The notes under the pieces are model-generated. The model was given only the letters and a program-made list of their open reading frames with translations, did not search any database and was not told the DNA's origin. The position numbers and the translations under genes are program-made. This document shows, in pieces, positions 23,158 through 31,497 of a stretch of 33,504 nt of DNA. Origin of the DNA: Deltaproteobacteria bacterium (lineage in GTDB: Bacteria > Myxococcota_A > UBA9160 > SMWR01); assembly GCA_019313245.1 (NCBI GenBank), contig JAFDBP010000025.1:1-33504 (forward strand), written 5' to 3'. Each line of letters starts with the position of its first letter. Within the stretch, counting starts at the first letter, position 1.

Positions 23158-24968
23158 GCTTGCGATTCTCCATCCTGGCGCGCGAGTGCTTCGCTCACGC
23201 GGCGATCGATCTCGCGGTGGTAGGCGACGCTTCGATCGCGATCGATCGGAATCTCGACGACCGAGACCCCGGGTGTCGCGAGCGCGCTCTTGAGGGATGC
23301 GCGGAAGTGCTCCCACGAGCTGACTCGCTCGAAATCCGCTGCGAACCCCTCCACGATGCCGCGCAGATTCGCTCCGTGCGGCGTCCGGAAGTGAGTCTCG
23401 AAGATGGCGGGATCGGCTCGATCGGCAACGGGTAGATACGAGAAGATGCCACCGCCGTCGTTGTCGAACACCACGACGCTGAGGTTCAATGAATGGCGCT
23501 GGGCGGCCTGCAGCGCCCCGACATCGTGGAGCAGCGCGAGATCGCCCGTCAGCAACACCACCGGCTGCGATTGCGATGCCGCCGCGCCGAGCGCACTCGA
23601 GAGCATGCCGTCGATCCCGTTGGCGCCCCGATTCGCGAGCACGCGCAGTGGGCGATTCGAAACCGGAAGAAACGCATCCAGATCTCGCACCGGCATGCTG
23701 TTCGACACGTAGAGAATCGCAGCATCGGGCAGCGCTTCGGCGAGCTCGCGAATTGCGCGAGGCTCGAGCAGCTCGGCCTCGTCGGCGATGAGGGCTTCGG
23801 CGACTTCCGCCGCGCAGTGCTCGGCGGACAAAACGCGCCGCAACCAGGCTGACGCTTCCCTCGCGCGCGGCACGCGCGAACGCAACGCATTGCAGAGCGC
23901 CAGGGGATCGACCTCGAGGATTTCCGATGCCAGATGGCTCGGATCGCTCCAGGTCGCCTCGGGATCGACGACGATCAGATGTTCGGGTCGACGTCCTTCG
24001 AACCAGAGTCGCTGCGACTTGCTGGTTGGCGTGGCACCGAATCGCAACACGACCTCGGGCTCGAGTGTCTGCGCGAGCCGTTCTGCCCGCAAGAAGAGAT
24101 CCGAGTTGCCCAGCACGGGCGCATCCGGGGTGTGCGCACCGCACCGCAGCTGTGAAATCGGATCTGCGAAAACTGGCCAACCCAGCGCCTGCGCGAGCGC
24201 TGCGATCGCGACGCAGAGTTCCGGCTCCGCGTCCATCGGGCCACACGCGATCACGCCGCGCTCGCAAGTCTGCGCGAGCGCTGCGAGCCGCTCGACGTCT
24301 TCGGGCCGCGGCGTTTGAACGCCACGGCAGACCCGGGTGTAGGCGCGATCTTCGCGCGCACTCGCGCTGAATGCCGACTCGGCCGAAATCGAAGTCGGCG
24401 CGAGCGGATCGCGAAATGGCAAGTTGAGGTGAACGGGGCCCGCGGGCGGACCACAGGCCTCGGCCGCCGCACGACATCCCACTTCGCGCGCGTAGTCGAG
24501 CATTTGCGGATCGGCGTCGGGTACGGCGGTCTCGGCGAACCAACGCACGTGCGTGCCGTAGAGTCGGACCTGGTCGATCGTCTGCCCCGCGCCCCACTCG
24601 CGCAACTCGGGCGGCCGATCGGCGCTGAGCACGATCAACGGCACGTGCGCGTGGTAGGCCTCGATCACCGCGGGATAGAAATTCGCAGCTGCCGTCCCCG
24701 ATGTGCAGATCAACGCGGCCGGCGTTCGCGTGGCCTTCGCGGCACCGAGCGCAAAGAAGCCCGCCGACCGCTCGTCGATCTGCGACCAACAGCGAAGCGC
24801 GGGGTGCTGGGCAGCAGCAATCGCGAGCGCCGTGGAGCGCGAGCCCGGGCAGACACAGACTTCTCGCACGCCCGCACGGGCGAGTTCGTCGATCAGCGCG
24901 GCCGCGAAGAGATGGGCCGGGTTCGCCTCGGCGTCCGGGGATGCGCTGGTGTTCGCGTCGGCGCGCAA
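23154..24968 (-). CDS. menD: SEPHCHC synthase, thiamine-diphosphate enzyme
   Basis: Joins 2-oxoglutarate-derived succinic semialdehyde to isochorismate. 604 aa. TTG start at 24968, one base after the menF stop; GGAG lies 7 nt upstream inside menF, which supports it. Motifs: VCVCPGSRSTALAIAAAQ, SQIDERSAGFFALGAAKAT (catalytic Glu region), ALICTSGTAAANFYPAVIEA, VLSADRPPELREWGAGQTIDQ, and the TPP/Mg motif region LTGDLALLHD through FDNDGGGIFSYLP. All are MenD hallmarks. Confidence 0.96.
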   Translation of the reverse strand: MRADANTSASPDAEANPAHLFAAALIDELARAGVREVCVCPGSRSTALAIAAAQHPALRCWSQIDERSAGFFALGAAKATRTPAALICTSGTAAANFYPAVIEAYHAHVPLIVLSADRPPELREWGAGQTIDQVRLYGTHVRWFAETAVPDADPQMLDYAREVGCRAAAEACGPPAGPVHLNLPFRDPLAPTSISAESAFSASAREDRAYTRVCRGVQTPRPEDVERLAALAQTCERGVIACGPMDAEPELCVAIAALAQALGWPVFADPISQLRCGAHTPDAPVLGNSDLFLRAERLAQTLEPEVVLRFGATPTSKSQRLWFEGRRPEHLIVVDPEATWSDPSHLASEILEVDPLALCNALRSRVPRAREASAWLRRVLSAEHCAAEVAEALIADEAELLEPRAIRELAEALPDAAILYVSNSMPVRDLDAFLPVSNRPLRVLANRGANGIDGMLSSALGAAASQSQPVVLLTGDLALLHDVGALQAAQRHSLNLSVVVFDNDGGGIFSYLPVADRADPAIFETHFRTPHGANLRGIVEGFAADFERVSSWEHFRASLKSALATPGVSVVEIPIDRDRSVAYHREIDRRVSEALARQDGESQA

Positions 24969-24969
24969 T

Positions 24970-26403
24970 TCAGATCTCCGTCAGCGGGGCGAGCATCGCG
25001 CGCAGCTTGAGCCGAGTCTCGCGGAGTTCCGCTTCGGGGTCGGAGCCGTCGACCACACCGGCCCCGGCGAACAGCCGCGCTTCGCTTCCGCGCAGAATCG
25101 CCGAGCGCAACGCGGCGTAGAATTCGCCACCGCCGTCGGAATCCACGAAACCGATCGGCGCGCTGTACCAACCGCGATCGAGCTTCTCGTTGGCGCTCAG
25201 CCACGCGATCGCCTCCTCGCGCGGCGCACCGGCGATCGCCGGCGTCGGGTGAACCGCACCCACCAACTCGAGAATCGATCGCGGTTCGCGCAGCCGCCCC
25301 GAGATCGGCGTTTCGAGGTGCTGAATGTCCTGGAGGCGCATCAAACGCGGCGACTCCCGAACCTCCAGGCCGTCGCAATGCGGCGCGATGGCGTCGCAGA
25401 GCGCCCTCACCACGAACGCGTGCTCGGTCTGCTCCTTCTTGCTCTCTCGCAATTGCCGGCCGAGTTCGAGATCTTCCTCGGGGCTGCGCCCGCGCGGCGC
25501 GGATCCCGCCACCGAGGCCGTCTCGACCCGGCCGTCGACGAGCCTGACCAGACACTCGGGCGTGGCGCCCAGAAAGACGACGCCGGGCCGTGCGGCCGCA
25601 AAGATCGCGCAGGTCGGATGCGCCCGGCGCAGAGCGTCCAACAGCGCGCACGGATCGTAGTCGCCCGCTTCGCGCACGCAGATGGATCGCGCGAGCACCA
25701 CTTTTTCGAAACGGCCCGCTGCAATCTCATTCAGCGCCGCCTCGACCTGTTCGCGATATTCGGCGTGGGTTCGGTCCGCGCGGGCGCGATAGTCCGGCGG
25801 GCTGACGGCTTCCACGCTCGACGCGTCGACCAGTCTGCGATTGGCCAGTGAGCGCTGCACTTCATCGAAGTCGGCGCTTAGAGCGTCGGCGATCTCTCGC
25901 GCGCGAATTCCCGATTGGAGTCGCTCGTCGGACTGGACGGTTCGAATCAGGGTGCACCAGGTCCGTCCGCCCGAAACCGCAATCGCAACCTCCGGCAGGA
26001 TCAAGCGGCCGGCCGGAAAATCCCGCCAATGCGGCTCGCGGGGCGCGGTGTGCGCAAAACCGAAGCCCCCGACGAAAAACGGGCCCGCTGTGGCGGGCGC
26101 CGCTTGCCCGGCCACGTGCAGGCGCGCAAACAGCTGTTTGGTCCGCTCCGACGCCTCCGCAAATCTACGGCGGCCTTCGACCTCGATCACTCCAGCGCGA
26201 CCAAACGCCGCAATCGAGCGCTCGTCGACCGGGCGCTCCCAGTAGAAACGGTCTTCCGATTCCGAGATCGCGAAGGCCGCGAGCGCGTCGCAGTGGGAAA
26301 TCTCCGCCTGCAGGCCGACCCACTGCGTTTCGCCATTTCGATCGGCGGCATCCAGCGCAGCCTGCGCGGCGGCTTCTAGATCTGCGCGGCGTTTCGGACT
26401 CAC
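24970..26403 (-). CDS. menF: Isochorismate synthase
   Basis: Converts chorismate to isochorismate, the entry step. 477 aa from the GTG at 26403, sharing a GTGA overlap with the ubiE stop. The chorismate-binding domain is at the C-terminal half: GRFEKVVLARS (catalytic Lys), FLGATPECLVRL, ETASVAGSAPRG, RESKKEQTEH, LQDIQHLETPISG, GAVHPTPAIAG, PREEAIAW and DRGWYSAPIGF. These match MenF/EntC/DhbC; the location in the men operon selects menaquinone over siderophore synthesis. The N-terminal ~200 residues are more variable, as usual. Confidence 0.95.
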   Translation of the reverse strand: MSPKRRADLEAAAQAALDAADRNGETQWVGLQAEISHCDALAAFAISESEDRFYWERPVDERSIAAFGRAGVIEVEGRRRFAEASERTKQLFARLHVAGQAAPATAGPFFVGGFGFAHTAPREPHWRDFPAGRLILPEVAIAVSGGRTWCTLIRTVQSDERLQSGIRAREIADALSADFDEVQRSLANRRLVDASSVEAVSPPDYRARADRTHAEYREQVEAALNEIAAGRFEKVVLARSICVREAGDYDPCALLDALRRAHPTCAIFAAARPGVVFLGATPECLVRLVDGRVETASVAGSAPRGRSPEEDLELGRQLRESKKEQTEHAFVVRALCDAIAPHCDGLEVRESPRLMRLQDIQHLETPISGRLREPRSILELVGAVHPTPAIAGAPREEAIAWLSANEKLDRGWYSAPIGFVDSDGGGEFYAALRSAILRGSEARLFAGAGVVDGSDPEAELRETRLKLRAMLAPLTEI

Positions 26404-27104
26404 GATTTCCTCCGGATCCCGGTCACGATCTGGGCGGCACCGAGCAACAGGGGGCGGTGTTCGACCTGTTCGAAGCCCGCGTCTTCGAGCAGCGCGAGCA
26501 ACTCCGCCGTCGGGGGCAGATAGACGGTCGACTTCGGCAGATAGGCGTAGGCGCTTCGATCCGAGAGCAGGCCGCCCACCCACGGAACGATGCGGTCGAA
26601 ATAGAGCGTGTGCGCGGCTCGGATCAGGACCGGGCGCGGCCGGTCCACCTCGATGAACGCCACGCGCCCACCGGGTTCGAGCACCCGCGCCAGTTCGCGG
26701 AAGATCACGGGCAGGCTGACGAAGTTGCGCAGCGCGAAGCCGCAGGTCGCGACGGTCGCCCACTCGTCGGGCAGCGGAAGCGCCTCCGCGTCGGCCTGCA
26801 AGAGCGCGCTTCGAATGCCGCGGCGACGCGCTGCGCCGAGCATCTCGAGCGCGAAGTCCACGCCGACCACGTGTGCGCCGCGCGCCAGCGCGAGCTCGGC
26901 CAGATCGCCGGTTCCGCACGCGAGATCGACCACGCGATCTCCCTCGCCGACGCGAATCCGATCCAGCGCCTCGCGCCGCCAGCGCTGATCGAACCCCGCG
27001 CTCAGCAGCCGGTTCATGCGGTCGTAGCGCGGAGCGATCCGGTCGAACATCGCGCGCACGCGAACGCCCTTCTCCTCGAGCGACGGCAGGGGATCTAGCG
27101 CCAT
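26400..27104 (-). CDS. ubiE: Demethylmenaquinone methyltransferase (UbiE/MenG)
   Basis: SAM-dependent C-methylation of demethylmenaquinone, the last pathway step; some homologues also act on ubiquinone precursors. 234 aa from the ATG at 27104, overlapping the MerR gene by 10 nt. Family sequence: VRAMFDRIAPRYDRMNRLLSAG, RVVDLACGTGDLAELAL (SAM motif I), GVDFALEML, ADAEALPLPD, CGFALRNF, EVDRPR and FDRIVPWVGGLLSD..AYAYLPKST. Being first after the regulator is unusual, as most men clusters put menG/ubiE near the end. Confidence 0.95.
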   Translation of the reverse strand: MALDPLPSLEEKGVRVRAMFDRIAPRYDRMNRLLSAGFDQRWRREALDRIRVGEGDRVVDLACGTGDLAELALARGAHVVGVDFALEMLGAARRRGIRSALLQADAEALPLPDEWATVATCGFALRNFVSLPVIFRELARVLEPGGRVAFIEVDRPRPVLIRAAHTLYFDRIVPWVGGLLSDRSAYAYLPKSTVYLPPTAELLALLEDAGFEQVEHRPLLLGAAQIVTGIRRKS

Positions 27105-27850
27105 GTCACTTCGACATCGAGTTGAGCGGATTCGGTCGCCGCCAGCGCTTCGGCCAGCGCGCCGTGCTCCTGCTTGTCGCGGAAGCGCTCGAGCGCGCGC
27201 GCGACGAGTGTGCGCTGAAAGTGAAGCGCGACGAGACGCGTGACCTGCGGCAGCATTTCCCTGAAGATGCGAGCCGTGCTCTCGTCGTCGGCATCGGCGC
27301 CGCGCTTGCGGATGCTGTCGTCGAACAGATCGATCGCCGCATCGCACGCGGCCTGCACGTTCTGCGCGTGGCGCGAAGACAGCTCCAACAACTCCTGAAG
27401 CGGAATGCCGGCTTCGAGCAGCATCAGACCCGCTCGCGCCATGCCGAGGTCCGCTTCGACGAAGCGCGGCTCGCCGTCCACGACGACCGGCTCGAACAAC
27501 CCCGCGCGCTCGGCCGCAAGAATCATCACCTCGGGCATGCCCGACTCGGCGGCGAACGCCTCGCGACTGAGCGTGCGCTCCCCGACCGTCTCTTCGATCA
27601 GCGCGGCGAGCAACGGCTCTTCTTCGGGTCCGTCGGCCGGCCGGTCGAGCACGCGCTGGATTTGAGACAGCGAGAAGCCCTGCTGTTGGAGTTCGCGAAT
27701 GCGCGTCAGACGCTCGAGGTGCAGATCCGTATAGACCGCGATCCGCCCCTCGCGCCGCGGCGCAGGCAGCAGACCGCGCGCCTGGTAGAAGCGCAGCGTG
27801 TCCACCGGCAGCTGCGCGGCCGCCGCGAGTTGCTCGACTCGATATTCCAT
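27095..27850 (-). CDS. MerR-type regulator with two HTH-like modules, head of the menaquinone operon
   Basis: 251 aa. Residues 1-~70 form a MerR winged helix (YRVEQLAAAAQLPVDTLRFYQARGLLPAPRREGRIAVYTDLHLERLTRI). Residues ~92-165 show a second, degenerate copy of the same pattern (LSREAFAAESGMPEVMILAAERAGLFEPVV, then GEPRFVEADLGMARAGLMLLEAGIPLQELLEL). The last ~80 residues are helical with many His, Arg and acidic residues and no Cys cluster, so metal sensing is not evident. No ribosome site is seen before the ATG at 27850, and the -10 box ends 6 nt away, which fits a leaderless start. By position it likely controls its own transcript and therefore menaquinone synthesis. Effector unknown. Confidence 0.88.
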   Translation of the reverse strand: MEYRVEQLAAAAQLPVDTLRFYQARGLLPAPRREGRIAVYTDLHLERLTRIRELQQQGFSLSQIQRVLDRPADGPEEEPLLAALIEETVGERTLSREAFAAESGMPEVMILAAERAGLFEPVVVDGEPRFVEADLGMARAGLMLLEAGIPLQELLELSSRHAQNVQAACDAAIDLFDDSIRKRGADADDESTARIFREMLPQVTRLVALHFQRTLVARALERFRDKQEHGALAEALAATESAQLDVEVTWR

Positions 27851-27856
27851 GCGCTG

Positions 27857-27885
27857 ATTCTAGGAGTATTTACTCGCATCGACAA
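27857..27885 (-). promoter_or_regulatory. Promoter with dyad in the spacer, upstream of the MerR-men operon
   Basis: Minus strand: TTGTCG (27880-27885) as -35, a 17-bp spacer, and TAGAAT (27857-27862) as -10, one mismatch from consensus. The spacer holds GAGTA-AA-TACTC (27864-27875), a perfect inverted repeat. MerR regulators bind dyads between -35 and -10, although classical MerR promoters have 19-20 bp spacers. The -10 ends 6 nt before the ATG, so the transcript would start at or next to the start codon. Confidence 0.65.
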
Positions 27886-27969
27886 GCGCCTTAATTTCAG
27901 TACCTTACCTGCCTATTTGCATGGGAGCCGAACCAAATTCGCGGCTGCCGCGGAGCCGCGAGCGCCGTT

Positions 27970-29205
27970 TCAAACTGAATCGCGCGCGCTCCTCGCCTCG
28001 CGGTCGACCCGAAATGCCAGGGGCAGGAACAGCAACATCGAAACCAGCGTCGAGATTGCGATGAACAGCATCAGCCAGTCGCGATCCATGAATTGAAGAA
28101 TCCGACCCGCGAGCCCGGGGCCGGCCGCGTAGCCGAAGTTGAAAGCAGCCGCAGAAACGACCGCGGCGCGCCCCTTCCGATCGACCGCAGCGACGAGTCC
28201 CATCTGGTACGGCGAGACGAAATAGAAACCCACTCCCCAGAGCAGCGATCCGAACAGCAGCATCACCCCGCTCGCAGAACTGATGTACAACCAGCGGCCC
28301 GCGACGCTGAACAGGCAACCCAGTACGATCGGGAAGATCCTCCCCAACCGCACGCCGAGCATCGCCGCGGCGGCCCCGCCCGCGAGACCCATGATGGTCG
28401 TGAAGGCGAGTATCTGGGCCGCGAGTGCCGGATCGACACCGGCCTCGATCGGAAGGTTGTAGGCGAAATTCCAGAGCGCCTGTTCGGCCGCCGAGTAGAG
28501 GAACATCCCGGCAAAGGTCATCCACACGAGCGGACCGAAGGCCCTCTTCAGATCGGGGGCCAGACTCCCCACCGCCTCGCGGCTCGAATCGGCACTACCG
28601 GCGGCCGACTGCGCGGGCGCGACCGGCCTGGGCGGAAGCCAGAAGATGCACGGCAGGCCGACGAAGCAGAGCAGAACGAGAGTGCCGAAGCCGAGCGAAT
28701 AGTCCCCGCCATCCACCACGCGAGGGAGGTACATCGCTAGCGACGCGGTAATCGCTCCGCCCATCGTCCAGATGATCGCGAAGATGCGCTCGGCATCCTC
28801 CCGGGCGGCCACCGCCGCGTTGGCTCCCGAAATCGCGAGTCCCGATCCGAATCCGGTCGCGATCCGGCCCGCGATCATCGGCGCGTAGCTGAAGCTGAAT
28901 GCGGAAATCAAGAGCCCGATCACGGCGATCAATGTCCCGCTGATGGCCAACTTGCGGTGCGAAACGATCGGCACGTATGGGGCGATCAGAAGCGCCGCCA
29001 GCGCGAGGGACAACAGCTCGATCGTTCCCAGATCGCCCGCGTGCCGGTGGTCGAGACCGGCCTCGATCAACGCGTTGACGAGAACGGGGGCCGCCGCCGA
29101 CCCCAGGTAGCCGATGCCCGAAGCCGCGAACGTCGCCAGCACGAAGCGGTATTCGCGCTGCACACCGCCGAGAAGCGCACCCAGGTCTACGCGGAATCTC
29201 GGCAT
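27970..29205 (-). CDS. Major facilitator superfamily permease
   Basis: 411 aa, about twelve hydrophobic segments in two halves separated by a polar loop near residues 195-220 (rich in Ala, Ser, Glu). Helix examples: LATFAASGIGYLGSAAAPVLV, LSLALAALLIAPYVPIV, GTLIAVIGLLISAFSF, and in the C-terminal half IVLGCLFSVAGRWLY and LMLFIAISTLVSMLLFLPLAF. The loop after helix 2 is short and lacks a textbook GxxxDRxGRR, having VSHRKLAISG instead, but RIATGFGSGLAISGANAAVAA resembles MFS helix 5. Substrate unknown. It lies 157 bp after the MOSC gene on the same strand and its ribosome site is weak. Confidence 0.85.
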   Translation of the reverse strand: MPRFRVDLGALLGGVQREYRFVLATFAASGIGYLGSAAAPVLVNALIEAGLDHRHAGDLGTIELLSLALAALLIAPYVPIVSHRKLAISGTLIAVIGLLISAFSFSYAPMIAGRIATGFGSGLAISGANAAVAAREDAERIFAIIWTMGGAITASLAMYLPRVVDGGDYSLGFGTLVLLCFVGLPCIFWLPPRPVAPAQSAAGSADSSREAVGSLAPDLKRAFGPLVWMTFAGMFLYSAAEQALWNFAYNLPIEAGVDPALAAQILAFTTIMGLAGGAAAAMLGVRLGRIFPIVLGCLFSVAGRWLYISSASGVMLLFGSLLWGVGFYFVSPYQMGLVAAVDRKGRAAVVSAAAFNFGYAAGPGLAGRILQFMDRDWLMLFIAISTLVSMLLFLPLAFRVDREARSARDSV

Positions 29206-29362
29206 TGTCGGCGCATCCCATTCGTCCGCGATGGCACTCGTCGAGCGCCAACGCAGCCATAGGTTTCAATTTCTGTGGGGAGCGTTCTCGGTCCCAATCG
29301 GAGGCGGCCTGACTATTCCCCGTTGGGAGGAATTCCGCAAGATGCCCGGTCAGCCAAATCCG

Positions 29363-30262
29363 TCAGAGATCACTCGGCGGCACGGGCATGTCCTCTTCGG
29401 CAATTTTGGCCGCGCGATCGTTCGGCACGAAGCGATCCTGGGTTTCGAGCACGCTGACTTCGTCGCCGAGATTCAGCGCGCCGGGCGCGACCGGCCGGAA
29501 GTAGACGCCGAAGACGATGCCGCCGTCGACGCCCCCGGGCTGCCGCCGGTATTTCGCGAGCGTGCGAATCGGCTCGATGCCCCGCTCGCCGGTCTCCTGG
29601 TTCAATTGCGTAACGCCGCAGCGCTCGCTGGACGCCACCTTTTCGAGTTCGAGATCCCCGATCCGCAAGCGCGCCCACCACTCCTCGTGAAATGGCGCGC
29701 TCCCCTCGACGACCAGGTTCGGCCGAAAGCGATTCATCCGGATCGGCTTCTTCACCCGGCCGTTGAAGTCGGCCAGCGAGGCTTCGCTCGTCAGCAGGAT
29801 GGGAGCCACCGCGGTGAAGCGGCTCTGCTCCGCGGGAAAGATGTGGCGGTACTTCTCGGGGACCGGCCGCTCGTGGATCTCGCCGCTCGCCATCAGGCGA
29901 CACGGTGTGTCGAGGAATTCGCTGAACCAGCGCGCGGCGGCGTCGCCCTGGTCGATCGCCGGCGCCTCGTCCTCCCAGTGTCTCGTATGCCGCGACTCGC
30001 CCCGTTCGACCACGACGAGTTCGAGTGGGTCCGCCTCCGGTGCGACGACCACGAGGTCCGAGCCGACGAGGCTCGGTTGGATCAGCGCCATTCGCGGCAG
30101 CTCTTCCTGGCTGAGCGCTTCACCGCTCTCGTCGATCAGGAAGAGCAGCCGGTCACCCCGCAAACCGCTCGCGTCGATCTCGGCCCGCTCGAGCGCCATG
30201 CCCGCACACGACTTGATGGGATATTGCGTCAGGCTCGAGATTCTCACGCCAGTTTTCGCCAC
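29363..30262 (-). CDS. MOSC-domain protein (mARC/YcbX-like)
   Basis: 299 aa from the GTG at 30262 (GAGAGGGGG upstream). An N-terminal MOSC beta-barrel (ISSLTQYPIKSCAGMALERAEI, GLRGDRLLFLID) precedes the MOSC domain (TSEASLADFNGR, IRMNRFRPNLVVEG, and the conserved Cys in SERCGVTQLNQETG, which ligates molybdenum in mARC-type proteins). No ferredoxin domain is fused, unlike E. coli YcbX. Relatives reduce N-hydroxylated compounds using molybdenum cofactor. It starts 21 bp after the methyltransferase stop, so it is probably co-transcribed. The MoaD-like and aldehyde-oxidoreductase genes upstream on the same strand fit a pterin-metal theme. Confidence 0.85.
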   Translation of the reverse strand: MAKTGVRISSLTQYPIKSCAGMALERAEIDASGLRGDRLLFLIDESGEALSQEELPRMALIQPSLVGSDLVVVAPEADPLELVVVERGESRHTRHWEDEAPAIDQGDAAARWFSEFLDTPCRLMASGEIHERPVPEKYRHIFPAEQSRFTAVAPILLTSEASLADFNGRVKKPIRMNRFRPNLVVEGSAPFHEEWWARLRIGDLELEKVASSERCGVTQLNQETGERGIEPIRTLAKYRRQPGGVDGGIVFGVYFRPVAPGALNLGDEVSVLETQDRFVPNDRAAKIAEEDMPVPPSDL

Positions 30263-30283
30263 GGCTGCATGCCCCCTCTCTGA

Positions 30284-30958
30284 TCATTCCGAGCGATTGG
30301 GATCGCCCGTAGACGTTACCTCGGACGCCTCGATGCGCACGGCCACGAAGGCCTTGGTGAAACCCAGGAAGCGCTCCCGCCGAATCTCGCAGTCGGGAAA
30401 CAGCGATCGGAACGTCGCGTAGTCGAGCAGACGCAGATCGCCGAGCATCCGGTCCACGGACGCCTGCGAGGGGCGGGTGAGCCAACCCCAGAGCGAAAAA
30501 TTGCGCACGAGGCGCCGCTGCCAGGAGCGCGGCAGGAAGTGAATGAACGGAGCGAGCAGGTGTGGCTCGAAGAAGAAATTCCGCGCCGGCGTCTGCACCC
30601 ACACCTGCCGCCCCACCCTGCGCAACTCCTCCGCGAAGACGCGTTGTGCGTCGAGCGAGCCGACGTGCTCGATCACGGAATTCGAAAATGCGATGTCGAA
30701 GCTGCGGTCGGCGAATTCCAGGCGCGTTCCGGAGCCTTGCACCCGCGCAAAATGGGCGCCGAGTCCTTCGCTTTCCAGAGGCACGGTGTTCAGCAGCGTG
30801 ATGGGAAACCTCGCCCCGATCTGCTCCCAGTTGTAGGGCGTGCCCCCGACATCGAGCACCGTGGTTTCGGCGGTCGGCTGAAACGTCTCGGCGAAACGTT
30901 TCATGCGGCGCCTGCGAAACCCTCGAATCAGGAGATCGTAGGCGCGTTGTATCTTCAC
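30284..30958 (-). CDS. SAM-dependent methyltransferase (class I), target unknown
   Basis: 224 aa from the GTG at 30958, which overlaps the preceding Gre-like gene's stop as GTGA. A SAM-binding fold is suggested by TTVLDVGGTPYNWEQIG (motif I-like), an acidic/hydrophobic alternation, LEFADRSFDIAFSNSVIEHVG (post-motif II, typical of methyltransf_11 proteins) and then RVGRQVWVQTPARNFFFEPH. The C-terminal third is basic and aromatic (LPRSWQRRLVRNFSLWGWL), as in methyltransferases near lipid or glycan genes, but no such genes are adjacent. Substrate cannot be assigned. Translation is probably coupled to the Gre-like gene. Confidence 0.8.
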   Translation of the reverse strand: MKIQRAYDLLIRGFRRRRMKRFAETFQPTAETTVLDVGGTPYNWEQIGARFPITLLNTVPLESEGLGAHFARVQGSGTRLEFADRSFDIAFSNSVIEHVGSLDAQRVFAEELRRVGRQVWVQTPARNFFFEPHLLAPFIHFLPRSWQRRLVRNFSLWGWLTRPSQASVDRMLGDLRLLDYATFRSLFPDCEIRRERFLGFTKAFVAVRIEASEVTSTGDPNRSE

Positions 30959-31497
30959 AGATCGCAATCTTTCCCGGGCGAAGAAGAGGCCTCGGACGAC
31001 GCGTAGTCGATCGAGAGGATCTCCAGCTCGAGATTGCCGTTCGGTCGACGCCAGGTCACGACGTCGTCGACGCGCGCCCCTAACAGTGCGTTTGCGAGCG
31101 GGGAGACCCAGCTGACCTTGCCGGCGGCGGCATCGGCCTCGTCTTCGCCGACGATCGAGAAGACGCGCTCCTCTCCATCGGAGTCGCAAACGCGCACGCT
31201 CGCGCCAAACGCCACCTCGTCGCGCGGCTGCGCGTCGAGATCCACGAGAATGGCTCGATCGATGCGCGCGCTCAGGTAGCGCGCGTTGCGATCGATTCGC
31301 TGCCGCGCCGCTTGGCTGCGGATTTCGTCAGCGTCGTCGGAGAGCGCCGACCTCTCGGCCACGAGCGTCGCGAGGCGGCGCTTCAGCGCGGCGAGCCCCT
31401 GAGGCGTGACGTAGTTCGGGTGCTCACTCTGCGGCCGCTCGGGCAGTTCGGCCTGCGCTTCGCTCTGAAGATCTTCGTTCACGAACGCTCGACTCAC
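30955..31497 (-). CDS. Gre-like transcription factor with a short, altered coiled coil
   Basis: 180 aa from the GTG at 31497 (AGGGAGAG 6 nt upstream). The C-terminal GreA/GreB domain is clear: GASVRVCDSDGEERVFSIVGEDEAD, GKVSWVSPLANALLGARVDDVVTWRRPNG. The N-terminal coiled coil begins normally (YVTPQGLAALKRRL) but is about 14 residues shorter before the tip than I expect for GreB-type proteins, and the tip reads ALSDDADE where Gre factors have the acidic DxSENAxY. The Asp that coordinates Mg in the polymerase active site is Ala and the Glu is Asp. It may be a modulator of RNA polymerase rather than a standard cleavage factor. A long polar N-terminal leader (~25 residues) precedes it. Confidence 0.82.
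   Translation of the reverse strand: MSRAFVNEDLQSEAQAELPERPQSEHPNYVTPQGLAALKRRLATLVAERSALSDDADEIRSQAARQRIDRNARYLSARIDRAILVDLDAQPRDEVAFGASVRVCDSDGEERVFSIVGEDEADAAAGKVSWVSPLANALLGARVDDVVTWRRPNGNLELEILSIDYASSEASSSPGKDCDL

Noticed and set aside
23158-24789. Upstream extension of the menH frame suggesting a large fused protein
   Set aside because: The extension is menD read in another frame and is Arg-rich without domain pattern; the ATGA overlap at 23154-23157 gives the natural menH start.
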